Below the pieces are notes generated by a model that was not told the origin of the DNA, ran no database searches, and worked only from the letters and a program-made list of their open reading frames with translations. DNA of 5,339 bases from an uncultured Planctomycetaceae bacterium (GTDB taxonomy: Bacteria > Planctomycetota > Planctomycetia > Pirellulales > Pirellulaceae), in contig CAIXSC010000486.1 of NCBI GenBank assembly GCA_903921945.1, forward strand, positions 1-5,339, given 5' to 3'. The translations under genes and the position numbers were made by a program. The stretch's first letter is position 1. The number at the start of each line of letters is the position of its first letter. Shown here piece by piece: positions 1 through 5,339 of the stretch.

Positions 1-414
1 CAGCAACACGCCGTCGACCGCCAGCTTGTCGCCGCCACAGCGCAGGGCCGCCGCCACCGAGTCATAGATCGTGAAGCCGAACTCGCGGGCCCGATCGCGG
101 CTCAGGTCGCTCTCCGGCCGCTGATCGACGTAGGCCGAGAACACGTCGAATTCCGGACGATGCCAACGGCCCTCGATCGGGTAACCGCCGAGAAACCGCT
201 CCGCCATATGCCACGCATGCGACCGGTACCGCCATTCCGTGGTGACCACGGCCAGTTTCGGACGCGGGGCGCCCGTTCGCGGCGGATCGGCCGCAAGCGC
301 ACGCCCGGCATTCAACGCGCCACCGCTCAGCAACCCACCGGTGGATACGGCCCCAGCCAGCGGTCCGGCCGCGCACGCCGCCGCCTGTCGCAGAAACTCG
401 CGTCGATCGCTCAT
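1..414 (-). CDS. Tat-signal secreted protein of unknown function, C-terminus beyond window
   Basis: The frame is open from the ATG at 414 to the window edge (138 codons, no stop), so this is an N-terminal fragment. The protein begins MSDRREFLRQAAACAAG, a twin-arginine signal (DRREFL fits the S/T-R-R-x-F-L pattern). A hydrophobic Ala/Gly/Leu stretch follows, with a likely cleavage after ALA near residue 40. The mature part starts with a predicted beta strand (PKLAVVTTEW) and contains WHMAERFLGGYP, GRWHRPEF, AYVDQRP and CGGDKLAVDGVLL. I associate this pattern with uncharacterised planctomycete proteins. The alternation of strands and helices could be a Rossmann-like N-terminal domain similar to Gfo/Idh oxidoreductases, but no GxGxxG nucleotide motif is visible, so that is weak inference. 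An ATG two codons earlier (420) is in frame, but it lies only 1 nt from the AAGGA ribosome binding site, against 7 nt for the ATG at 414. The start is 10 nt after the stop of the large cytochrome gene, suggesting one operon and a related job. Confidence 0.85.
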   Translation of the reverse strand, partial: MSDRREFLRQAAACAAGPLAGAVSTGGLLSGGALNAGRALAADPPRTGAPRPKLAVVTTEWRYRSHAWHMAERFLGGYPIEGRWHRPEFDVFSAYVDQRPESDLSRDRAREFGFTIYDSVAAALRCGGDKLAVDGVLL

Positions 415-421
415 CGCCATT

Positions 422-426
422 TCCTT
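422..426 (-). promoter_or_regulatory. Ribosome binding site AAGGA overlapping the upstream stop codon
   Basis: On the minus strand the sequence reads GTAAGGAAATGGCGATG. The AAGGA shares its first two bases with the TAA stop (427-425) of the large cytochrome gene and lies 7 nt before the ATG at 414. This spacing decides in favour of 414 over the ATG at 420. The arrangement suggests that ribosomes terminating on the large gene reinitiate on the Tat-signal gene. Confidence 0.7.
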
Positions 427-3400
427 ACGGTTTTGCCGGGAGCCCGCTTCCGCGATCCGCCGCAGCCGCCGCGTCCGCCGCTTTTCCCAGCGAGTGGATC
501 GTGTTGTGAATCTTGCCATGGATCGGTTCGCCGCCCGAGCCGCGGACATCGTAGACGATTTCCATGCACCACGTCGGGCGCAGGTCGGGCACCTCGAGAC
601 GGATCGTGCGGCCATCCGGTTCGAGCCGCGCGGCTGTCACTTCCAGCGGCCGTTCATCGTGATGCGCCGAGCCGTAGTTCGCGCTCCGTTTCAGCGACCA
701 GATCTTCAATTTGAATTTGCTGGGGTCGGCCACGGACGAAGGATCGATCGCGCCACTGAAGCCGAGCCGCACCGAGCCTTCCCGCGCTTCGAGCTTGATC
801 GGCAAATGCACCGCTTCTCCTGTGTAGCGAACTCGATACAGACCGCCCGGCTGCGTCGCGCTGCCCGCCCACGCGAACATGCCGCACGCGTACAACTGGC
901 CGTCGCCCGGGTGGAAGCGGCCACGGATCAGGCCCGTGGGGAACACCGGCAGCGGCAGTTCGCACATCCCGCCCTGCACCTGCCCCGCGACTTTCTCGTG
1001 CGGCACGACGAAGATCTTGCCGTAGCCGTAGGAGAGGTTCAACAACGAGCCCCGCAGCGGTCCCCACCGCTCGCTGTCCACCCACAGCAGCTCCGCGGGC
1101 GACCGGTCGAACGCGTTCGTGATCCAGCAGACGGGTGGCCGCATCGCCGAGTCCGACGCATCGGTGATGTCATGGTAGCCGAACATGTTGCCATAAAACG
1201 CGTCGCGGCCCGTCGCCTCCACCCAGTTGATTCGATTCTTCGGATTCCAGTGCCCCTCTTGGTCGGTCACGATGAACGATCCATCCGGGTTCAAGCAGAC
1301 GCCGTTCGCCGCCCGAAAGCCAGTCGCCAAAATATCGGTCCGCGCTCCGTCGGCGCTCACCCGCAGCAAGGTTCCGTGATGCGGCACCACCGCCGGCAAC
1401 GCGTGCCGCGCGGACTTCGCGTAGTAAAAATTCCCCGCCGCGTCGGTTTGCAGCCCCATGGCGAACTCGTGGAAGTGCTCCGTCACCTGATGGTCGTTGT
1501 TCAGGCACTCGTAGAAGTCCGTCTCGCCGTCGCCATTCAGATCGTGCAAGACCGCCAACTGGTCGCGGCAGGTGAGGTGAATTCGACCCGCGACAATCTT
1601 CAGCCCAAGCGGTTGGAACAACCCCGACGCGATCCGCTGCCAAGTCAGCTTCGGCGCCGACGAACGCTCCGGTTGACTCGACGCGGACGGCTTCCCATTC
1701 GATGGGCTCGGCGCCGCAGTGGCCGCCATCACGTTCTTGAGGCCACTCACCAGCCACACGTCGCCGTCCCAGGTGCAGGCCGCCATCCGATCGCCATCGG
1801 GGTAGAAATCGAGCCCCGTGAACCGCAGTTGGGCAAGCCACGGGTTGTTGAGCGGGCCGGAGAGAATGTCGACCGCGAACGGTCCACGAGCCGCTCCGAT
1901 CACCGCTTCCGTTTCGAGTTTTTGCGGCCAGAGGGGCGGACCTCCGCGAGTGTACCGCCCCAAATCGCCCGCGGGCTCTTCGACGACCACGCTCGCCGCC
2001 AAGCCCCGCGCCGCGTCCTCCGTCACGGCCGCAGTCCGCGTTGTCCAGACGGTGAAACGCAACACCGAATCGCCGGCGGGGATGGCGAGCCTCAGTTGGC
2101 CATCTTCGCTTCGATGCCACTCGATGCCCGCGACGCGTGGGGCGATCCCCGCGACCAAAGTGCCCGCCGGAGCCTCCGAAAGCGCCGTCCGTCCGGCCGC
2201 CGCTCCGCGCCGCACGATACCGTGATGCCCACGTCCCGAGCGATCCTCCACCCGCCCCGCCACCCGCCCCGCCACCATCGCGACGCTCGGTCGCCACTCG
2301 CCGACCGGCTTAGGAACAGTTCTGCCCGAGCCTTCCGCAGACTGGCGATTCCCATCGGCCGCTTTAGTCCCATCGGCCGCTTTAGTTCCAGCGGCCGCGG
2401 CGGTCGCCGCGAAATCGGCCGTCTCCGCATCGGTCAATCGCTGGCGATAGAACCGCACCACATCGAGTTCGCCTTCGAAGAACGATGGGGCCGGGAAGTC
2501 CGTCGAGGTGAATCCAATCCGAACCACGCTCGACTCCAGTCCGCGTCGCGGGGCCAACGAGCCCTCGCCGTCCAATTTGCCATCGATGTACAGTCGAATG
2601 CGGCGGCTGGCCTGTTCCCACGTCATGGCGACCGAGTGCCACTGGCCGTCATCGACACGGCCGCGTGACGCCACCGCCCCTACCCAGCCGATGTCGAAGG
2701 TCAGTCGCCCGTCGCGGATGAACAACGATTGGCCATCCGGCGCCCATTTCGGACCAGGCGGAGCGAACGCCAACAACGTGCCACCGCGCCGAGTTCGAAT
2801 GCGGGCCGCGATCGAAAAGTCGGATTGTCCTAAGACGAAATCCGTGGAAGTCGCCGCGTCGGCGGTTGCCGAGGCCGGCTTGCCTTCGCCACTCGCCGCC
2901 GGCTCGACCACTTCCAGGAACGTTCGGCCGTCAAACCGGACCGGTTGTCCTGTAGGGGCTGAATCGCCGCGCTGCGTGGCGTCCTTCGGCGCCTTCACGG
3001 CTTCGCCACCCGACTCCGTGGAACCGCCGCTCGCCACGCGTTCGGGTCCGAACCACGCGAAATCGGCGGCCGTACCCGACCAAGTCCGAAGCTGGAGCGG
3101 TGAAGATTCCGTGCCGTCGAGCTTTCCGAGTGGCGATTGGGGCGACGCTGCCAGGTTCAATAGCAGCGGCCGCTTTCGCGGGCCTAACTCGAACTGGCGG
3201 GCGAAAATTTCCTTCCCGTCCGTTGTGCTGACCAACCGAGGCAATTCCAGCACCTGACAATCGCCGCCGAGTTCGTAAGCGACGAGCGTCTGCAATCCGG
3301 AGTGGTAAACGCCACGGAAACGGCTCCAGCTCCGCGGCAACGGACCATAACTTCGTTGATCGCGTCCCACAACGCGTTGGTCGTCGACAAACAGCGAGTC

Positions 3401-4966
3401 CTCGGGGAAGCCGGCTTGCTGGGCATCCGGCAGCGAATCGACCGGCCGGTTCCAACCGGGGCCGACCGGGTTGGCCCACGCGATCTCGCCCGCGACGCGC
3501 GGGTGCGCGCCATGTCGCCCATCGAAATGAATCCCGCCCCAATCGATAAACGGAGGCGTTTTGGCGGCCGGATTGCGCGACCAAACTCCGGCCACTCGCA
3601 TCGTGTCATGGTCGTAGACGACCCATTGGCGTCCCCGGGAAACGCCACCCGCGCCGGGGTCGAGCCGGATCGCGATTCCCTTGTAGGCGATGTTGGGCCG
3701 ACCGCGATCCGCGACCCCGGAGAACTCATAGGTTCCCATCAAACTGGGACCGTAGTCCATTACCACCCACGGCTCGATGTTGCTCGGCTCGGGACCGAGA
3801 GTGTCTCCGCTGGGCAAGCCCGCCAAATACGCGGGATCGAGCGGGGCGTACTGCGAAGGGTTCCGTCCCTTCAAGTACGTTTCGCGAATGTAGTGGATCA
3901 CGTCGTATTTCTGACGCGGCACCATCCAGCTCTGAGCGGCCATCAAGCCAAAACCGCGAGTCAACGTCTGGTACATGGCGAACGGATCGCTGCCGTTGCG
4001 AAACTTGCCCTCGGCGAACCGCAACGACGTCGGCAAAGACCCCGGCGCTTCCAGGGTGCCGTGGCAGTTCGCGCAGACCCGCGCGTAAATCTTCTCGCCC
4101 CGCTGCAGCGACTCGCCATCCCAGGAACGCACGAGTCCGGCGTGGTCGAGCCGCGTTTCGTAGTCAGGCAAGGTCGCGGCAAGCAGCGACGGCGGCGGCT
4201 GCAATTCCCGCGCACGGGCCGGTCCACCCGATCGAATCTCGAAGATATATCGCACGAGATCCAAAAACTGCTGCCGCCCAGCCAACTGATTCACCTGGCC
4301 AGCGGGCATCAGCGAAGTGGTCTGCGCGCGGATTTCCTCGACTTCGCCAGCATCCAGCGTCACCGCTTCGCCGAAACGAGCCGCGTCCCGCACGACAAGC
4401 CGTTGAGGCGCGCGTTCGACAACCATGCCCGTGAGTGTCTTACCACTGTCGAGCACCACGGTGACGGTCTCGAAACCTTGGCGGATTTTCCGCGAAGGCT
4501 GCAAGATCGAGAGCACGATCTCCGCGTCCGTTTCGTCCGCGGGAATGCGAGTCAGATCCGGTCCGAGGCCGACTTTGTTGGAATCCTTCCGGGAACCCGC
4601 GGGTTCATCCGCGACAACATGGCAGCGGCCGCAAGCCAGCAACGATTGATGAAAGGCGATCGCGCCGCGTTGCGGGTCGCCTTCGTTCCGCGCCGCGGCC
4701 GCGAGCGCCGCAGGCGACTCCGCCAGCAGTCGCGATTCCAACGTCGTCCCTGAAAGCGGATCGTTCGCAGCCGGGGATTGCGACGGCGGCACCGGCTGTG
4801 CCGAGGCCCGCGGCGTGCCCAGCAAAAGCGAGCCACCAACGAAAGCGAAAGCAACAGCAGCCGCCATCAGCCGTCGGATGTTCGCATCGCCATGCACCAA
4901 CCCAAAGCATGTCGATAAACCGAGTCGCGGCAATGCATCGAAAAGAGAACGAATCCGCAGCGTCAT
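425..4966 (-). CDS. Secreted dihaem multidomain protein: two c-type cytochrome domains, DUF6797-like region, LamG-like domain and C-terminal beta-propeller
   Basis: The product is 1513 residues. A Sec-type signal has an unusually long N-region and a hydrophobic core at about 34-50, with probable cleavage after ASA at 56. Residues 97-245 form a Pirellula/Verrucomicrobium CxxCH haem domain (TIGR02603-like): CGRCH at 112-116, GPDLTRI at 135-141, ILQPSR at 154-159, and SLMPAG at 218-223 with a possible axial Met220. Residues 286-366 are a second cytochrome c fold with CANCH at 298-302. Residues 370-640 look like DUF6797 (PWVVMDYGP, NIAYKGIAIRLD, FIDWGGIHF, YGPLPRSW). Residues 676-852 are LamG-like (DGQWHSVAMTW, IRLYIDGK, GELDVVRFY). 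Residues 1009-1380 resemble PVC sorbosone-dehydrogenase-type propellers (CTWDGDVWLV, HEFAMGLQTDAAGNFYYAKS, NGVCLNPDGSFIVTDQEG), and an EF-hand-type loop lies at 1142-1153. A beta-rich C-terminal domain covers 1381-1494. The protein is likely periplasmic or surface-located and couples substrate oxidation to its own haems (inference). The ATG at 4966 has a good AGAGG; the internal Met34 has none. The gene is long, but the frame is intact. Confidence 0.93.
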   Translation of the reverse strand: MTLRIRSLFDALPRLGLSTCFGLVHGDANIRRLMAAAVAFAFVGGSLLLGTPRASAQPVPPSQSPAANDPLSGTTLESRLLAESPAALAAAARNEGDPQRGAIAFHQSLLACGRCHVVADEPAGSRKDSNKVGLGPDLTRIPADETDAEIVLSILQPSRKIRQGFETVTVVLDSGKTLTGMVVERAPQRLVVRDAARFGEAVTLDAGEVEEIRAQTTSLMPAGQVNQLAGRQQFLDLVRYIFEIRSGGPARARELQPPPSLLAATLPDYETRLDHAGLVRSWDGESLQRGEKIYARVCANCHGTLEAPGSLPTSLRFAEGKFRNGSDPFAMYQTLTRGFGLMAAQSWMVPRQKYDVIHYIRETYLKGRNPSQYAPLDPAYLAGLPSGDTLGPEPSNIEPWVVMDYGPSLMGTYEFSGVADRGRPNIAYKGIAIRLDPGAGGVSRGRQWVVYDHDTMRVAGVWSRNPAAKTPPFIDWGGIHFDGRHGAHPRVAGEIAWANPVGPGWNRPVDSLPDAQQAGFPEDSLFVDDQRVVGRDQRSYGPLPRSWSRFRGVYHSGLQTLVAYELGGDCQVLELPRLVSTTDGKEIFARQFELGPRKRPLLLNLAASPQSPLGKLDGTESSPLQLRTWSGTAADFAWFGPERVASGGSTESGGEAVKAPKDATQRGDSAPTGQPVRFDGRTFLEVVEPAASGEGKPASATADAATSTDFVLGQSDFSIAARIRTRRGGTLLAFAPPGPKWAPDGQSLFIRDGRLTFDIGWVGAVASRGRVDDGQWHSVAMTWEQASRRIRLYIDGKLDGEGSLAPRRGLESSVVRIGFTSTDFPAPSFFEGELDVVRFYRQRLTDAETADFAATAAAAGTKAADGTKAADGNRQSAEGSGRTVPKPVGEWRPSVAMVAGRVAGRVEDRSGRGHHGIVRRGAAAGRTALSEAPAGTLVAGIAPRVAGIEWHRSEDGQLRLAIPAGDSVLRFTVWTTRTAAVTEDAARGLAASVVVEEPAGDLGRYTRGGPPLWPQKLETEAVIGAARGPFAVDILSGPLNNPWLAQLRFTGLDFYPDGDRMAACTWDGDVWLVSGLKNVMAATAAPSPSNGKPSASSQPERSSAPKLTWQRIASGLFQPLGLKIVAGRIHLTCRDQLAVLHDLNGDGETDFYECLNNDHQVTEHFHEFAMGLQTDAAGNFYYAKSARHALPAVVPHHGTLLRVSADGARTDILATGFRAANGVCLNPDGSFIVTDQEGHWNPKNRINWVEATGRDAFYGNMFGYHDITDASDSAMRPPVCWITNAFDRSPAELLWVDSERWGPLRGSLLNLSYGYGKIFVVPHEKVAGQVQGGMCELPLPVFPTGLIRGRFHPGDGQLYACGMFAWAGSATQPGGLYRVRYTGEAVHLPIKLEAREGSVRLGFSGAIDPSSVADPSKFKLKIWSLKRSANYGSAHHDERPLEVTAARLEPDGRTIRLEVPDLRPTWCMEIVYDVRGSGGEPIHGKIHNTIHSLGKAADAAAAADRGSGLPAKP
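2249..2272 (-). repeat. 12-bp perfect tandem repeat (two copies) inside the large gene
   Basis: Positions 2249-2260 and 2261-2272 are identical (cacccgccccgc). In the coding frame this gives VAGRVAGR at residues 898-905, just before the EDRSGRGHHG motif. The unit is a multiple of three and keeps the frame. It is a simple slippage-type duplication at the edge of a linker. Confidence 0.8.
2351..2386 (-). repeat. 18-bp perfect tandem repeat (two copies) in the linker after the LamG domain
   Basis: Positions 2351-2368 and 2369-2386 are identical (cccatcggccgctttagt). On the coding strand each copy encodes TKAADG, giving TKAADGTKAADG at residues 861-872. It sits in an Ala/Gly/Asp-rich low-complexity linker (about 853-890) between the LamG-like domain and the following beta-rich region. 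The unit is six codons, so copy-number change would alter only linker length. Confidence 0.9.
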
Positions 4967-4971
4967 CGCAA

Positions 4972-4976
4972 CCTCT
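4972..4976 (-). promoter_or_regulatory. Ribosome binding site AGAGG for the large cytochrome gene
   Basis: The minus strand reads AGAGGTTGCGATG, placing AGAGG 5 nt before the ATG at 4966. No comparable site precedes the internal ATG at 4867 (Met34), although that codon would give a more compact signal peptide. The site therefore supports 4966 as the start. Confidence 0.65.
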
Positions 4977-5017
4977 ATGCCAATACAAAGAATTCCAAGG
5001 GCGCGTCAACCATAAGA

Positions 5018-5023
5018 ATCATA
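5018..5023 (-). promoter_or_regulatory. Weak candidate -10 box for the large cytochrome gene
   Basis: TATGAT on the minus strand matches the sigma-70 -10 consensus at five of six positions and lies about 50 nt before the start codon. The only -35-like match upstream, TTTTCA at 5043-5038, has a 14-nt spacer, shorter than the usual 16-18. A separate TTGACG at 5009-5004 has only a poor -10 partner (TATTGG at 4985-4980), whose start point would fall in the ribosome binding site. This is pattern matching only, in a lineage where promoter consensus is poorly defined. Confidence 0.2.
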
Positions 5024-5067
5024 CGATCCCACGCCCCTGAAAACGGAGAATGGAAAACCGATTGTTA

Positions 5068-5131
5068 CCACGGATTACGCGGATGGTCACGGATCATCAA
5101 TCCTTCCGTGTCTTTCGGTGTTCGTCCGTGG
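5068..5131. repeat. Imperfect inverted repeat made of CACGGA/TCCGTG units
   Basis: The left arm (5068-5094) carries three CGGAT units about 10 nt apart and begins CCACGGAT. The right arm (5105-5131) begins TCCGTG and ends GTCCGTGG. The outer 7 bp (CCACGGA with TCCGTGG) and inner 6 bp (CACGGA with TCCGTG) pair exactly, the middle pairs poorly, and the loop is about 11 nt. Similar degenerate CACGGAT-type repeats recur between genes in many environmental bacterial genomes, as I recall. It lies about 70 nt past the stop of the transporter gene and about 100 nt before the cytochrome gene, so it may stabilise or end the upstream transcript. No T-run follows it on the minus strand, so it is not a typical intrinsic terminator. 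Confidence 0.65.
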
Positions 5132-5158
5132 CGAGTGTTTGCCTTCGATCTAAGCTCG

Positions 5159-5210
5159 CCCCTCCCAACCACCAACAACCAACAACCAAACAACCACCAC
5201 CTACTCCTCC
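5159..5210. repeat. Low-complexity G-free tract (G-rich on the minus strand)
   Basis: The plus strand has no G for 52 nt and is dominated by CCAAC/CAACAA words. The minus strand is correspondingly C-free with many GG, GGT and GTT words and a GGGAGGGG run at its downstream end. The tract begins inside the last codons of the transporter gene (stop at 5203-5201) and continues into its 3' untranslated region. The minus-strand RNA could form a two-layer G-quadruplex, but that is inference. Confidence 0.7.
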
Positions 5211-5339
5211 GAGTTCTGCCCAATCACCCGCGTCGGATCGACGAACAGCCAAGCGAAGGCGCCGAGCAGCAGGACGCCGGCGTAGACCCACATGGCTGGA
5301 TCGTACTGGTCGCGGCCGACAAGTCCACGGGCCTTTTGG
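5201..5339 (-). CDS. C-terminus of a membrane protein, probably an MFS transporter (partial)
   Basis: This frame enters at the window edge and ends with TAG at 5203-5201, giving 45 visible residues. A short polar loop (KARGLVGRDQYDPA) is followed by one hydrophobic segment, MWVYAGVLLLGAFAWLFV, then DPTRVIGQNSEE and the stop. A last transmembrane helix followed by a short charged tail that begins with a D-P-T-R type motif is common in major facilitator sugar or organic-acid transporters, including planctomycete ones. With a single helix visible, the family is inference and the substrate cannot be named. The start of the gene lies beyond the window. The next gene starts 234 nt downstream on the same strand, too far for obvious coupling, so shared transcription is possible but not shown. 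Confidence 0.7.
   Translation of the reverse strand, partial: QKARGLVGRDQYDPAMWVYAGVLLLGAFAWLFVDPTRVIGQNSEE

Noticed and set aside
62..376. 104-codon minus-strand frame overlapping the Tat-signal gene
   Set aside because: It is out of frame with the ribosome-binding-site-supported Tat-signal gene, is Arg/Gly-rich, and has no motif.
1170..2297. 375-codon open frame on the minus strand in another frame
   Set aside because: It is a Gly/Arg-rich shadow inside the large gene, whose own frame carries the conserved propeller motifs over the same stretch.
2249..2386. Tandem repeats as a CRISPR-like or mobile element
   Set aside because: The units are directly adjacent without spacers, are multiples of three, and encode linker residues in frame.
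239..2668. 809-codon open frame on the plus strand
   Set aside because: Its codons are in exact antiparallel register with those of the large minus-strand gene. In that register plus-strand stops arise only opposite TTA, CTA and TCA codons, which are rare in GC-rich DNA. The translation is Arg/His/Pro-rich with no recognisable domain, whereas the minus strand carries clear motifs throughout.
3302..4753. 483-codon open frame on the plus strand
   Set aside because: It is in the same antiparallel register as the 809-codon frame and lies opposite the cytochrome and DUF6797-like domains. Its composition is Arg-rich and it shows no family motif.
4798..5040. 80-codon plus-strand open frame across the intergenic region
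   Set aside because: It overlaps the signal-peptide and promoter region of the large gene, has no convincing ribosome binding site, and its Gln/Lys/Ser-rich translation shows no motif.
5045..5131. Inverted repeat as a Rho-independent terminator of the transporter gene
   Set aside because: The middle of the stem pairs poorly and the minus strand continues GTAACAATCGG after the stem with no immediate T-run, so it was kept only as a repeat.
5097..5291. 64-codon minus-strand open frame
   Set aside because: It overlaps the end of the transporter in another frame and runs through the low-complexity tract and the inverted repeat. Its TDEHRKTRKD tail is just a translation of the CACGGA-type repeat.

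Overview
The window is GC-rich and reads entirely on the minus strand. Everything recognisable in it points to the Planctomycetota (Pirellula-like lineage) or a close PVC relative. The main evidence is a very large secreted protein that joins a Pirellula/Verrucomicrobium-type CxxCH haem domain, a second c-type cytochrome domain, a DUF6797-like region, a LamG-like lectin fold and a sorbosone-dehydrogenase-like beta-propeller. It is followed directly by a Tat-exported protein of a type I associate with planctomycetes. This taxonomic call comes from recalled family knowledge, not a search.

Layout in the direction of transcription (high to low coordinates): (1) 5339-5201, the last 45 codons of a membrane protein, probably a major facilitator transporter. 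(2) 5200-4967, a 234-nt intergenic region. It holds a 52-nt tract without G on the plus strand (G-rich on the transcribed-sense minus strand), an imperfect inverted repeat built from CACGGA/TCCGTG units, a weak promoter candidate and a good ribosome binding site. (3) 4966-425, one 1513-codon gene for the multidomain dihaem protein, which fills 85% of the window. (4) 414-1, the first 138 codons of a Tat-signal protein. Its ribosome binding site overlaps the stop codon of the large gene, so the two are almost certainly co-transcribed and probably translationally coupled.

Working model (inference): the large protein goes out by the Sec route, receives two haems in the periplasm, binds a glycan or other polymer through LamG, and oxidises a sugar-like substrate at its C-terminal propeller, passing electrons to its own haems. 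The co-expressed Tat protein may be folded in the cytoplasm before export and act on the same substrate. No RNA genes, CRISPR arrays, insertion sequences or phage genes were seen. Long open frames on the plus strand (up to 809 codons) are codon-register shadows of the large gene.
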